Assembly (NCBI RefSeq): GCF_003977755.1
Contig: NZ_RQWN01000001.1
Span: 1,008,995-1,072,994, forward strand
Source: Haloterrigena salifodinae
GTDB taxonomy: Archaea; Halobacteriota; Halobacteria; Halobacteriales; Natrialbaceae
DNA length: 64,000 bases
Direction of reading: 5' to 3'
Of the stretch, positions 26,773 through 35,546 are shown in pieces; the stretch's first letter is position 1, and each line of letters starts with the position of its first letter. The notes beneath the pieces are model-generated. The model was not told where the DNA came from. It saw only the letters and a list, made by a program, of their open reading frames with translations, and did not search any database. A program made the position numbers and the translations under genes.

Positions 26773-26970
26773 GGCTATCTGTCACGGCCGAGCCGTCAAA
26801 AACGCTATCGGTCGCGGCCGAGTTCCGATGAGGGGGCGTCCCCGCGCCGACCGTTATATATCGAATCGCCGCCATTCGACGGTGTAACGATTTATTACCG
26901 GCGAGTAGTCGTTCCAGTCACTGGAACAGTCGTCGCCGTTTTTGCCGAGCCGATCGAATCGACGGCCCAT

Positions 26971-27546
26971 ATGAGCAACTCGAACGGCGACGACCGCGAT
27001 CGAGACCGATCGGACGGCGCCGAGGGGGGAGCCGACCGCGACGAGGGGATGCGGTCGCCGTCCGACGACGTCGACTCCGGCACCGGGGTCGGAGACCGGG
27101 ACGATCCCGGGCGAGATCGCCGCAACGAGACGACCCAGGTCGCAAACGAGGAGCGCCGGCGAAAGATCTCGGTCAGCAGCGGGATCATCGCCGTTATCGG
27201 CGCGTGGGTAGCCCTGTCGGTCGTGATCCTCTACGACGTCTCGTCGGCCGCGTTCTGGAATAACGTGCTCGTCGGGACCGTCGTCTTCGCCGCGGGGGCC
27301 TACAACTACTACCGGCTCGCCAACGACATCCCGCTTAGCGTCGGCGTCTCGGGATTAGTCGCGCTGCTCGGGATCTGGCTGATCGTCGCGCCCGCGCTGC
27401 TGGAGATGTCGGCCGGACTCGGGCTGACGGAGAGCCCGTTCTGGAGCACGCTCGCCTCTGGGCTACTGATCGCGGCCCTGGCGGGCTACAACGCTTACGA
27501 CGCGCGCGAGGCGCGGTCGGTCGCGACGGACTCCGCTCGGGCCTGA
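26971..27546 (+). CDS. SPW-repeat membrane protein
   Basis: 191 residues from ATG 26971. An N-terminal hydrophilic Asp/Arg/Gly-rich tail (1-70) is followed by four hydrophobic helices with two SPW-type repeats: 'VIGAWVALSVVILYD...AFWNNVLVGTVVFAAGAYNYYR' and 'LLGIWLIVAPALLE...PFWSTLASGLLIAALAGYNAYD'. The family is of unknown function. The open frame upstream is a shadow over the helicase promoter region and is not used. TATA-like sequences lie at 26853-26860 and 26888-26895. Confidence 0.8.
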   Translation: MSNSNGDDRDRDRSDGAEGGADRDEGMRSPSDDVDSGTGVGDRDDPGRDRRNETTQVANEERRRKISVSSGIIAVIGAWVALSVVILYDVSSAAFWNNVLVGTVVFAAGAYNYYRLANDIPLSVGVSGLVALLGIWLIVAPALLEMSAGLGLTESPFWSTLASGLLIAALAGYNAYDAREARSVATDSARA

Positions 27547-27630
27547 ATCCAGGCGGCACGGGCACGGACCTATGCCCGAGTGGTCGGGTAGAAACGAGAG
27601 TACGGGACGGGGATCGACGCTAACTGCTGA

Positions 27631-27894
27631 TTACCGCGTCGACCGGACATCGGACTCGAGGTCGCCCTCGAGTCGCCGGAGCCGGTGTTCGGCAGCGTGG
27701 TGGCGCGTCGCGACAACGGCGAAGCCGATCATGACGACGGCGAAGCCGACCGAGACGGCGGGAGAGATGCCGTTCACGTAGCTGTTCCCGATTTGACCGA
27801 GCGCTAAGGCGAGCGGGCCGAGCGCGAGGAGGGAACTCTTCGCTGGTGTAGCGAGAAACAGTTCGACGAGCGAGAGTGGTTGCCGGACAGACAT
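27631..27894 (-). CDS. Small membrane protein, 87 residues
   Basis: A short N-terminus is followed by two hydrophobic segments ('SLLALGPLALALGQIG' and 'VSVGFAVVMIGFAVVA') and a charged tail 'HRLRRLEGDLESDV'. Not recognised. Plausible because the frame is well bounded, hydrophobic as expected, and has an ATG near an AT-rich region. Function unknown. Confidence 0.55.
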   Translation of the reverse strand: MSVRQPLSLVELFLATPAKSSLLALGPLALALGQIGNSYVNGISPAVSVGFAVVMIGFAVVATRHHAAEHRLRRLEGDLESDVRSTR

Positions 27895-28053
27895 ATGGAA
27901 AGCGTCGGTTACTCATTTTGCCGAGAGGAGGCATCGTATCCCTTTTGGTTCGATTCGTTTCGGCGGCGGTGACGAAAACGGTCCCGATCAGCGCCAGTGG
28001 CGACGGTCGGCGCGACCGATACGTTCATTCTGTCCGCGTCACAACCAACACGT

Positions 28054-28605
28054 ATGCGGATTCGCGAGTGGCAGGACATACTCGAGGACGTCACGGAGCG
28101 AGACGTCGACCCGGAAGAGTGGCGCGCGGTCGCCGGTGATCGCGCCGCCGGCGTCGGCGAAGACATGTACCTCGCGCATCCCGGCGCCGGGGTCTTCTTC
28201 CTGAAGACCTATGCGAAGAACCCCTTCGAGGTCCACGGGGTCGGCACGCGGGTCGCCCGCAACCTCGACGACGAGATCGGCGCCTTCCTCCCCGAGGAAG
28301 ACACCGGCGGGCGGTTCGCTGTCCAGTCTCCTCCCGAGGACGAGGAGCAGGCCAAAACGGTCTCGAAGCGCCTCGAGACTATCCTCGAGACCCACGCCGA
28401 CGCACCGACGCGGCCCCAGGATCTGTTCGACGACGTCATGGAAGCCGTAGAGAGCCCCGCGTTCGGACCGATGGAGTACGACCAGTACGACCGTCCCGAC
28501 GAACTCGAGGACCTCTCGGAGCGGTTCGAGGAGGCCGACGAACTGCTGAACGCGGAACTCGAGGACCTGATCGAGACCGACGAAGTCGATCGGGGTTTTA
28601 TGTAA
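28054..28605 (+). CDS. Conserved-looking haloarchaeal protein of unknown function, 183 residues
   Basis: Starts MRIREWQDILEDV at 28054; upstream in-frame codons from 27997 look non-coding. An acidic, soluble alpha/beta N-terminal part ('GEDMYLAHPGAGVFFLKTYAKNPFEVHGVGTRVARNLDDEIGAFLP') is followed by a strongly acidic helical C-terminus rich in Glu/Leu ('LSERFEEADELLNAELEDLIE'), possibly a coiled coil. No known catalytic motif. Monocistronic. Confidence 0.7.
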   Translation: MRIREWQDILEDVTERDVDPEEWRAVAGDRAAGVGEDMYLAHPGAGVFFLKTYAKNPFEVHGVGTRVARNLDDEIGAFLPEEDTGGRFAVQSPPEDEEQAKTVSKRLETILETHADAPTRPQDLFDDVMEAVESPAFGPMEYDQYDRPDELEDLSERFEEADELLNAELEDLIETDEVDRGFM

Positions 28606-28625
28606 ACCGAACTTTTTCCGCCTCG

Positions 28626-28732
28626 GGTTCGCCTTCGGCGAACCGCTCGGCGCAAAAACTTCGATGAAAAAGGCCGCCTCCGCCGGGCGTTGCCCCGCTC
28701 CGGCGGGTAATCGCTCACTTCGTTCGCGAACG
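28626..28732. repeat. Cluster of perfect palindromes in an intergenic region
   Basis: Three hairpin-forming inverted repeats follow each other: GGTTCGCC-TTC-GGCGAACC (28626-28644), CCGCCGG...CCGGCGG (28680-28686/28700-28706) and CGTTCGCGAACG (28721-28732). They lie in the 215 bases between the 183-residue protein and the SnoaL-like gene and look like a REP-type or terminator cluster. Confidence 0.7.
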
Positions 28733-28820
28733 CTCGCACAGAGCTCTCGTCGCTCAACGAGCGGACGTACTTCTCACTTCGAGTCCACCGAATGCGCCTG
28801 CGACTGCGTCCGGTGACTCT

Positions 28821-29282
28821 ATGGGGTCGGCTTCCGACGCCTCGGATATGAGCGACGGAGACGCTGACAGAGCCGAGGCCGTCGTCCGCGACTACTACGA
28901 CGCGCTCCGGAGCGGCGACCCCCTCGAGCCGTACTTTCTCGAGGACGAGTCGACCGTCAAATTCGGAATCAGCGAGGCCCTGTTCGGGTTCGAGTCGGTC
29001 CGCGAGGCGCTGGAGGAACAGACTGCGACGACCGCGGACTGGACCGTCGAGAGCGGGCATCTCGTCGTCTCGGAGCGCGACGCGTTCGCGACGTTCGCCG
29101 ACGAGGTGACGATGGCGTGGACGGACACCGAGAACGGCGCGAACCGGCGGTTCGAGACGCGATGGAGCGGGACGCTCGTTCGAGACGGGAGCAGCGAGCA
29201 GGACACGGATGCGGCCGGGGCCGAAGCGGAGCCATCGTGGCGATTCGCAACGATGCACGTCAGTACGGCCGACGAGCTATGA
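28821..29282 (+). CDS. SnoaL/NTF2-like domain protein
   Basis: 153 residues (ATG 28821; an in-frame ATG at 28848 gives MSDGDADRAEAV and is an equally good start). A single NTF2-like cone: the first helix 'AVVRDYYDALRSGDPLEPYFLEDESTVKFG', then 'LFGFESVREALEEQTATTADWTV' and strands 'AFATFADEVTMAWTD', 'RFETRWSGTLVRDG' and 'WRFATMHVS'. This resembles the SnoaL-like/DUF4440 ketosteroid-isomerase-type group; substrate or binding role unknown. Its stop overlaps the next start (ATGA). Confidence 0.75.
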   Translation: MGSASDASDMSDGDADRAEAVVRDYYDALRSGDPLEPYFLEDESTVKFGISEALFGFESVREALEEQTATTADWTVESGHLVVSERDAFATFADEVTMAWTDTENGANRRFETRWSGTLVRDGSSEQDTDAAGAEAEPSWRFATMHVSTADEL

Positions 29283-29506
29283 GTCGCGGCCCCGACCGCG
29301 ACTCGAGGCGTCGGTCCGCGGGCTCGAGTTCGCTGACGGAGCCGTCGGCCCGATTCAAGGCCCTGTTCGTGCTGCTCGTCGGTCTCTCCGGCGGCACGAT
29401 GGCGCTCGGGGGCGGCGCGTCGCCGCTCACCGTCGGGCTGTTGACCGTCGGCGGCGTCGTCGCCGGCGCCGCGTTACTCTGGTATCTGCTCTGGATCCTG
29501 GGCTAG
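29279..29506 (+). CDS. Small membrane protein, 75 residues
   Basis: Start ATG 29279 overlaps the TGA of the SnoaL-like gene, so it is translationally coupled. A hydrophilic Arg/Ser-rich N-terminus (1-28) is followed by two hydrophobic segments ('ALFVLLVGLSGGTMALGGG' and 'VGGVVAGAALLWYLLWILG'). Not recognised; function unknown. Confidence 0.7.
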   Translation: MSRGPDRDSRRRSAGSSSLTEPSARFKALFVLLVGLSGGTMALGGGASPLTVGLLTVGGVVAGAALLWYLLWILG

Positions 29507-29599
29507 GGAGCCGCGGCTAGGAACGCCTCGAGCCGAGACAGAAACGGCGTATCGATCGGTCGGTGCTCGGCAATCGACGCTGGCCCGGGCCGACGGCGA

Positions 29600-30589
29600 T
29601 CAGTGATCGACGCGCTGGAGCCACATCGTCGGCGCGTCGAGTTCGTCCTGCGTCGGGAGGTTCTCGGGCCCCTCCCAGACGAGCGCCGCGGTCTCGAGGT
29701 CGCGGTTCTCGACGACCGTCTCGAAGAAGTGCTTCCCGCGCTCGTACTGCCGTTCCTTGAGTCCGAGGCCGAGCAGGCGACGGAGCAGCTTCTGGAGCGG
29801 TCCCCGACCCTGCCGGCGAGCGTCGAGTTTCCGGCGCAGATCCGCGTACTCGTCGTCGAAGGCGTGGTCCATCAGCAGTTCGGCGTACCCCTCGACGACG
29901 GTCATCGCGGCGTCGAGTTCCCGGAACGACGCGCGGTCCAGCGAGCCGCCCGAGAGCTTCGCGATGCCCTCCTCCATGCGCTCCTCTAAGTGGTCGGAGA
30001 GCCACGGCGCGGCGCCGAACTCCGCGGCGTGAGTCACCTCGTGGAAGGCGATCCAGCGGCGGAACCGGTCGGAATCGACGTCGAGTTTCTCGGCGGCACC
30101 GAGGATGTTCGGCCGGACGAAGTACAGCGCATGGGTCTCCTCGGGGTCGTTCGCCAGCAGCAGGGGATCGTACTGTCCGAGGACGTTCCGTCCGAGGAAG
30201 GCCAGCAGGACGGTCATCGTCCCCGTGTTGATCGTTCGGGCGACGCCGGGGAAGGCGCCGGCCGGCACCTGCTCCTCGAGGGTGCCCATCACGCGCTCGA
30301 AGGTCGCGATGTTCGCGTCCATCCAGTGGTGACGGTTCTGAATCTCGATGGAGTCGGGAACGTCGAAGTCGACGCCCGACACCGTTCGGATGCCGTCGCG
30401 AGCATCCCGCACGTCGCGGGCGTAGGCCTCGCGCTCGCCCGGCTCGAGATCGAGGGAACCGGGCTCGGTTACCGCCTTCGCGGCGTCCGCTGCGGACTGC
30501 CAGTCGATCATATCGTCACCGGACGCCCCGGCAACGGCCCGGGCGCTACGATAGAGATTCACACCGCGGAGTACGTGCAGGAAGCGCAA
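29600..30589 (-). CDS. Zincin-like metalloprotease (DUF2342, 'F420 biosynthesis-associated')
   Basis: 329 residues. The zinc motif HEVTH is in 'WIAFHEVTHAAEFGAAPWL', with a downstream glutamate in 'MTVVEGYAELLMDHAFDDEYADLRRKLDARRQ', the pattern of the zincin_2/DUF2342 family. Also visible: an N-terminal 'DWQSAADAAKAVTEPG' and 'VPAGAFPGVARTINTGTMTVLLAFLGRNVLGQYDPLL'. The family occurs in F420-making organisms, but its proteolytic substrate is unknown. Monocistronic. Confidence 0.88.
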   Translation of the reverse strand: MRFLHVLRGVNLYRSARAVAGASGDDMIDWQSAADAAKAVTEPGSLDLEPGEREAYARDVRDARDGIRTVSGVDFDVPDSIEIQNRHHWMDANIATFERVMGTLEEQVPAGAFPGVARTINTGTMTVLLAFLGRNVLGQYDPLLLANDPEETHALYFVRPNILGAAEKLDVDSDRFRRWIAFHEVTHAAEFGAAPWLSDHLEERMEEGIAKLSGGSLDRASFRELDAAMTVVEGYAELLMDHAFDDEYADLRRKLDARRQGRGPLQKLLRRLLGLGLKERQYERGKHFFETVVENRDLETAALVWEGPENLPTQDELDAPTMWLQRVDH

Positions 30590-30644
30590 AAGCGTTCTGT
30601 CGGACGGCGTCCGACAGTGGGTCGATCACCGGGCGTTCGGCGAG

Positions 30645-30947
30645 TCAGTTGACGATAACGTCCGGCTCCTCCTCGGCCTCGAGGTCGTCCTCGTCGTCTC
30701 CGCTGAACTTCTTGGCGGCCGCGGCGATGGCCACGAGGACGACGAGCGCGACGACGGCGCCGATAGCCTTGCTGCCGCCGGACTCCTCGTCCGCCGATTC
30801 GTCGATATCGGTTTCGGTCTCGTACTCCGGCGTCTCCTCGGACTCGGTGCTCGAACCGAACGGCAGTGCGCTGCCGATCGATCCGGGTCCGAACTGGGTG
30901 TCGCCGTCCAGATGCAACTCGACGAGGGTGAACTTCGTGTCGCCCAT
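30645..30947 (-). CDS. Small acidic protein with C-terminal membrane anchor, 100 residues
   Basis: Start at 30947 (MGDTKFTLVELHLDG), 26-31 bases after the TATA-like CTATAAGT read on the minus strand (30972-30979), the leaderless spacing; a longer frame to 31052 crosses that promoter. An acidic, Ser/Glu-rich middle precedes one transmembrane helix ('KAIGAVVALVVLVAIAAAAKKF') and an acidic tail. Unknown function. Confidence 0.7.
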   Translation of the reverse strand: MGDTKFTLVELHLDGDTQFGPGSIGSALPFGSSTESEETPEYETETDIDESADEESGGSKAIGAVVALVVLVAIAAAAKKFSGDDEDDLEAEEEPDVIVN

Positions 30948-31153
30948 ATATAGGGTCTCGTGGAGTAGCCACTTATAGTGTTTGCCGGACGTCGCACAGC
31001 GGACTCGAGTCAGCGGGCTCTCGAGCTGGAGTCGTTTTCTGATCGATCCCACTAGTGTTTCACGACGGAAAATCCCGACCGCACCTCCGTCGACGGCGGG
31101 AATACGGACACAGGACCGGTACGATTAAGTGTCCGTCACCTGCGGTCTTTCGT

Positions 31154-31378
31154 ATGAGTGGACGACCGCTGGACGTCCTCGAGGCGTCGCTCGGCGAACG
31201 CGTCACGGTACGACTCAAGAGTGGCGGCGAGTACGTCGGCGATCTAGCCGGCTACGACCAGCACATGAATCTCGTGCTCGAGGACGTGACGATCCCCGAA
31301 GCCGGTGTCGACGAAGAGGCGCCGGCCGAAGACACAACGATTATACGCGGCGACAACGTCGTTTCGATCACTCCATGA
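31154..31378 (+). CDS. lsm: LSm (Sm-like) RNA-binding protein
   Basis: 74 residues with both Sm motifs: Sm1 '[29 protein letters not shown]' and Sm2 '[12 protein letters not shown]'. It forms a ring that binds U-rich RNA and small RNAs. A TATA-like TTAAGT lies about 28 bases upstream of ATG 31154. Its TGA overlaps the ATG of L37e (31375-31378), the arrangement established for archaeal lsm-rpl37e operons, including Haloferax. The loop between the Sm motifs is acidic ('[10 protein letters not shown]'). Confidence 0.95.
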   Translation: MSGRPLDVLEASLGERVTVRLKSGGEYVGDLAGYDQHMNLVLEDVTIPEAGVDEEAPAEDTTIIRGDNVVSITP

Positions 31379-31551
31379 CTGGCGCAGGAACCCCAAGCCA
31401 AGGAAAGAAGAACAAGACGACGCACACCAAATGTCGTCGCTGCGGAGAGAAGTCCTACCACACCAGAAAGAAGGAGTGCTCGTCGTGTGGCTTCGGCAAA
31501 TCCGCCAAACGCCGCGACTACGAGTGGCAGTCGAAGACCGGCGACAACTGA
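31375..31551 (+). CDS. rpl37e: 50S ribosomal protein L37e
   Basis: 58-residue zinc-binding ribosomal protein. Two CxxC pairs ([19 protein letters not shown]) make the zinc site; the N-terminus '[15 protein letters not shown]' and C-terminal '[10 protein letters not shown]' are conserved in archaeal and eukaryotic L37. It is translationally coupled to lsm by a four-base overlap. Confidence 0.97.
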   Translation: MTGAGTPSQGKKNKTTHTKCRRCGEKSYHTRKKECSSCGFGKSAKRRDYEWQSKTGDN

Positions 31552-31848
31552 CGAGTTTTCTCTTTCCTTCTTCCGACTACACCGTCCGCTAGCAGCGCGG
31601 CTCGGGCCAATCATTGCAGTGTGATCTCGAGGCGGGAGTAACGTATGAGACGTGACGGCTCGCACTCGAGGCACGACGAAAGCCGCAAGACACTGTTGGA
31701 TTCCTGACTGAGCGAGTTATCCGATAATCCTATCCCTCAACTACAGGCCCCGTACATATCTAATTCCATGCTTGACATACGCTTATATAGTTGTCAATCG
31801 TATACTAGGACGACCACGCTGGAGACGGCAATCGGTCTAGGATGAGTC

Positions 31849-32547
31849 ATGCTAACTAATGCAGTTACCTACTTGAAGAATAGCGACGACGTCTGGAAGA
31901 CGACGGTCATCGGCGGGCTGCTCGTACTGGCGAGCGTCCTGGTGCTCCCCGCCGTTCTCGTCTGGGGCTACGTCGTCCGAGTGCTCGAGCGAACGAGCCG
32001 CGGCGATGACGAGGCGCCGCGGTTCGACGACTGGCGGGCGCTGACGATCGACGGCGCGAAAGCGGTCGCGATCCTCCTCGCGTACGGCCTGATTCCGTTC
32101 GTCGTCGGCGGACTCCTGTTCGGGGGCGTCTGGCTGGCGGTCGGCGGCGACCCGGGAACGATCGGGACCGCGGCGTTCGGCATCGCGAGCCTGCTGACGC
32201 TCGCGGCCATGCTCGCGGTCGCCTACACCGTCCCCGCCGCGCTGGCCCGCTTCGCGACGGAGGGCCGACTCGGCGCCGGCTTCGAGTTCGGCGAATTGCG
32301 GCCGAGTCTCACGACCGGAACGTACGCGGTCGGCTGGCTGCAGGCTGTCGGGATCGTCTTCGCGGGCGCGTTGCTCTCCGGACTTCTCACCGAGATCCCG
32401 ATTCTGGGGGCTGTCCTCGGCACGATCGTGTCGTTCTACGCGCTCGTGAGCGCCTACTACGTCATCGGGCAGACCTGGGAGCGACTCCACCCCGTCTCGC
32501 TCGAGGAGACTCGAGAACAGCCGTCGGCCGAACGCCCGGCGATCTGA
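31849..32547 (+). CDS. DUF4013 membrane protein
   Basis: 232 residues, about five hydrophobic segments. The DUF4013 look is clear: 'TYLKNSDDVWKTTVIGGLLVLAS', 'GYVVRVLERTSRGDDEAPRFDDW' and 'DGAKAVAILLAYGLIPFVVGGLL'. Unknown function; the family is common in haloarchaea and methanogens. A TTATATAG element at 31789-31796 lies about 55 bases before the ATG, so a short leader is likely. The preceding 297 bases (31552-31848) hold no other recognisable feature. Confidence 0.85.
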   Translation: MLTNAVTYLKNSDDVWKTTVIGGLLVLASVLVLPAVLVWGYVVRVLERTSRGDDEAPRFDDWRALTIDGAKAVAILLAYGLIPFVVGGLLFGGVWLAVGGDPGTIGTAAFGIASLLTLAAMLAVAYTVPAALARFATEGRLGAGFEFGELRPSLTTGTYAVGWLQAVGIVFAGALLSGLLTEIPILGAVLGTIVSFYALVSAYYVIGQTWERLHPVSLEETREQPSAERPAI

Positions 32548-32664
32548 ACCGCATTCGTTTTTCCACCGTCGAATACAGTACCCCGTCAAACGACGGTCAG
32601 CCGCAGCGAACGACGGTCGCCCGCCGATGGACAGCCATTTGTCCCGGGCAGCGAACACTCCGGT

Positions 32665-33858
32665 ATGGAAACGACGGACGCCTTCGCCGGGCTCGAGTGC
32701 GTCGACTGCGGGATGATCCACGACGCCGAGGCGGTCTCCCACCGCTGTCCCGACTGCGACGGCTTTCTCGATCCGGTCTACGAGTACGACGCGATCGATC
32801 TCGACCGCGAGGCCCTCGCGGATCGACCGTTCGACTCGCAGTGGCGCTACGAGGAACTGCTCCCGTTCCCCCGCGAGTCGGCGGTGACGACCGACGAGGG
32901 AGCGACGCCGCTGGTCGACTGCCCCGACCTGGCCGACGAACTCGGCGTCGAACGCGTGCTGATCAAGGACGACGGCCGGAATCCGACGGGATCGACGACC
33001 GACCGTGGGGCATCGGTCGCCGCGACGGCCGCCGCCCAGCACGGGACGACCGACGTCGCGCTCGCGTCCACAGGCAACGGCGGACAGGCGGCCGCGGCCT
33101 ACGCCGGCCGGGCCGACCTCGAGTCCCACGTCTACGTGCCCTCGCGCTCGAGTTTCACGAACAAGGCGATGATCAACGTCCACGGCGGCGACATGAACGT
33201 CGTCGGCGGCCGGTTCGACGACGCCGTCGGCGCCTACGAAGAGGGGATGGGTGAACACGACGACTGGTACTCGCTGCAGCCCTTCGAGACGCCCTACCGC
33301 CACGAGGGCGCGAAGACGACCCTCTTCGAGATCGTCGAGTCCCTCGAGTGGGAGGTTCCCGACGCGATCTGTTACCCGACCGGCATCGGCGTCGGACTGG
33401 TGGGAGCGTACAAGGGAGCGACGGAGCTTCGCGAACTCGGGCTCATCGACGAGCGTCCGCCGCTGTACGCCGCCCAGGCCGCGGGCTGTGCGCCGATCGT
33501 CGACGCCCTCGAGGACGACCGCGACGATCACGAGCCGATCGACCGGCCCGACACGATCTGCGGCGAGATCGAAATCGCCGATCCGCCGGCGAGTTCGCGC
33601 GTCCTCGAGGCCGTTCGAGAGACCGACGGTGGCGCGGTCGCAACCGAGGATCGGGACATCCTCGAGTCCGGCGTCCGCGTCGCCACCCATGAGGGTCTCG
33701 AGTTGGCGCCGAGCCCGGCCGCGGCGGCGAGCGGGGCGTGGGAGCTGGCCGAGCGCGGCGAGTTCGACGGCGACGAGACGGTCGTCATCGTCAACACGAC
33801 CGCCGGTAACAAGGAAGGAGACGTGCTTCGCAGCCACCTGATGAGTCAGGGCGTCTAG
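32665..33858 (+). CDS. Threonine synthase-like protein lacking the PLP lysine
   Basis: 397 residues of the fold-type II PLP family, closest in layout to archaeal threonine synthase. An N-terminal zinc ribbon (Cys12, Cys15, Cys28, Cys31) is followed by 'GATPLVDCPDLADELGVERVLIKDDGRNPTGS', a phosphate loop 'STGNGGQAAAAYAGR' and 'CYPTGIGVGLVGAYKGATEL'. The lysine that binds PLP, normally in NPTGSFKDRG, is absent: residues 106-115 read NPTGSTTDRG, with Thr112 where Lys is expected. The nucleotides (acg acc gac at about 32992-33000) show no frameshift. So it is either a catalytically dead paralogue or one with a changed reaction. Monocistronic. Confidence 0.85.
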   Translation: METTDAFAGLECVDCGMIHDAEAVSHRCPDCDGFLDPVYEYDAIDLDREALADRPFDSQWRYEELLPFPRESAVTTDEGATPLVDCPDLADELGVERVLIKDDGRNPTGSTTDRGASVAATAAAQHGTTDVALASTGNGGQAAAAYAGRADLESHVYVPSRSSFTNKAMINVHGGDMNVVGGRFDDAVGAYEEGMGEHDDWYSLQPFETPYRHEGAKTTLFEIVESLEWEVPDAICYPTGIGVGLVGAYKGATELRELGLIDERPPLYAAQAAGCAPIVDALEDDRDDHEPIDRPDTICGEIEIADPPASSRVLEAVRETDGGAVATEDRDILESGVRVATHEGLELAPSPAAAASGAWELAERGEFDGDETVVIVNTTAGNKEGDVLRSHLMSQGV

Positions 33859-33953
33859 TCGCCGATCGAACCGCGCTGTGCCGAGATCGTACCGACCGCC
33901 GTTCGGCCGTCACATCGACGCGCGTTTGATCGTCGAAACGGCGACGCCACGAA

Positions 33954-34670
33954 TCAGTCGTCGTCAGCCCGTTCGGTGCCGGCGTCCTCGAGCGCGCCGG
34001 CGTTCGTCTCGTCGACGACGTCGATCGAGACGCCGGCGTCCATCCCGCGGTTGCGGCTCGCGTCGCCGAATCCGGCGCTGAGAACGCGCGTCAGGGCGTC
34101 CTCGACGTCCTCGTCGAGTTCCGTGATCCGGTCGGATTCGACCTCGACGACGAACCCCGTCGTGATGTTCGGCGACGTCGGCAAGAAGAGCACCTCGCGG
34201 CCGTCGTCGGTCACCTTTCCCGTTTTGAACGCCGTCATCCGGAGCCCGTTCCAGGTCTCGATCTTGACCGGTTTCTGCAGTGAGTCCTGTTCGCCGAAGG
34301 CGGTCTCGGCGGCCATTTTCGAGGCGTTGTAGACGACCCGCATCACGGGGACGCGGTTCGCGACGTTGTCGACAACCCGTTCGACGAGCCCGCCGACGGT
34401 CGTCCGCATGAGATAGCCGATGGAGAAGGTGAGGATCGTGAAGACGGTCAGCGCGACGATGACCCGGAGAAACTGCGCGAGTTGCTCGCGGGTCTGGATG
34501 GCCTGCGCTCCGTCGCCGGGAATAAACGGCTTGAGCGCCTCGGGCTGGAGAATGAGCCCTGGCGTCAGCCCGGCGACGAGGCCGTAGAGCCAGTAGATGA
34601 CGTAGAGGGTGACCAGGATCGGGCCGAGGACGATCAGCCCGCTCGCGAAATCCCGCTTCCACGAAGCCAT
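33954..34670 (-). CDS. DUF502 membrane protein
   Basis: 238 residues. DUF502 features: N-terminal 'FASGLIVLGPILVTLYVIYWLYGLV' helix, a second helix 'VIVALTVFTILTFSIGYLMRTTVG', then 'VPVMRVVYNASKMAAETAF', 'RMTAFKTGK' and 'VLFLPTSPNITTGFVVEV'. An acidic tail closes the protein. ATG 34670 gives MASWKRDF; another ATG three codons upstream is possible. Function unknown. Confidence 0.85.
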   Translation of the reverse strand: MASWKRDFASGLIVLGPILVTLYVIYWLYGLVAGLTPGLILQPEALKPFIPGDGAQAIQTREQLAQFLRVIVALTVFTILTFSIGYLMRTTVGGLVERVVDNVANRVPVMRVVYNASKMAAETAFGEQDSLQKPVKIETWNGLRMTAFKTGKVTDDGREVLFLPTSPNITTGFVVEVESDRITELDEDVEDALTRVLSAGFGDASRNRGMDAGVSIDVVDETNAGALEDAGTERADDD

Positions 34671-34709
34671 GTGGAGCACCTCTCACTAGGGGCTAATGAG
34701 CCCTTCCCT

Positions 34710-35546
34710 TTAGCGGTCGAGAAGCGCGCGGAGCGCGAACCGAACGTTCCCCGTCCGTTCGGTCAGCCGCCGGTAGAAGTACGATTTCCACCGGTTGCCG
34801 TACGGGACGTACTGGTAGACGGGATACTCGGCGGCGAGGTCGTTCTGGGCGTCCTCGCGGACGCCCATCAGCATCTGGATCTCGAAGTCGGTGCCGTACC
34901 GCTCGTGACAGTCGATCGCGTGCTCGATCATCGCCGGGTCGTGGCTGCCGACGGCGACGCCGCCGTCGTACCGCTCGAAGGCGTACTCGAGCAGCGACTC
35001 GTACTCCCGATCGATCTGGTCGCCGTCGCGGTAGGCGATATCGGCCGGTTCGTCGTAGGCGCCCTTGACGAACCGCACCTTCCCCGGCACGTCCGCGAGC
35101 CGTTCGACGTCCTCGCGGGTGCGCTCGAGGTTCGCCTGCACGCAGACGCCGACGCCGCCCTCGTGCTCGCGAGCGAGCTCCTCGAACGCGTCGAGGGTCG
35201 CGTCGGTCGTCGTGTGATCCTCCATGTCGATCCAAACGAAGACGTCCTCGGCGGCGGCCGCGTCGACGACGTTCGTCACGGTCTCGCGGAAGAGATCCTC
35301 ACCGAGGTCGAGTCCCAGTTGCGACGGCTTGACCGAGATGCAGGCCTGGAGGTCCGACGCGGCGATGTCCCGAGCCAGCGCGCGGTACTCGGCGGCGTCG
35401 GCCCGGACGGATTCATGGTCGTCGTAGTGCTCTCCCAGGTGGTTGACGATCCCCGCGATATCGCGCTCGTTGAGGCGTCGGACGTGCTCGAGGGCCGTTG
35501 CCGGGGACTCCCCGGCGACGAAGCGGTTCGCGATCGGCGGGAGCAT
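34710..35546 (-). CDS. Proline dehydrogenase
   Basis: 278-residue FAD-dependent beta/alpha barrel, the short stand-alone form. Motifs: 'CISVKPSQLGLDLG', 'WIDMEDHTTTDATLDAF', 'VCVQANLERTREDVERL', 'VRFVKGAYDEP', 'AVGSHDPAMI', 'FEIQMLMGVREDAQ' and the C-terminal 'YVPYGNRWKSYFYRRLTER', whose arginines hold the proline carboxylate. It oxidises proline to pyrroline-5-carboxylate. It lies at the beginning of a block of amino-acid degradation genes. The partner P5C dehydrogenase is not in the window. Confidence 0.93.
   Translation of the reverse strand: MLPPIANRFVAGESPATALEHVRRLNERDIAGIVNHLGEHYDDHESVRADAAEYRALARDIAASDLQACISVKPSQLGLDLGEDLFRETVTNVVDAAAAEDVFVWIDMEDHTTTDATLDAFEELAREHEGGVGVCVQANLERTREDVERLADVPGKVRFVKGAYDEPADIAYRDGDQIDREYESLLEYAFERYDGGVAVGSHDPAMIEHAIDCHERYGTDFEIQMLMGVREDAQNDLAAEYPVYQYVPYGNRWKSYFYRRLTERTGNVRFALRALLDR

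Noticed and set aside
31852-33837. 661-codon open frame on the minus strand
   Set aside because: It is fully antisense to DUF4013 and the threonine synthase-like gene, is Arg/Asp/Val repetitive, and has no domain. GC-rich DNA with strong codon bias leaves such shadow frames open.
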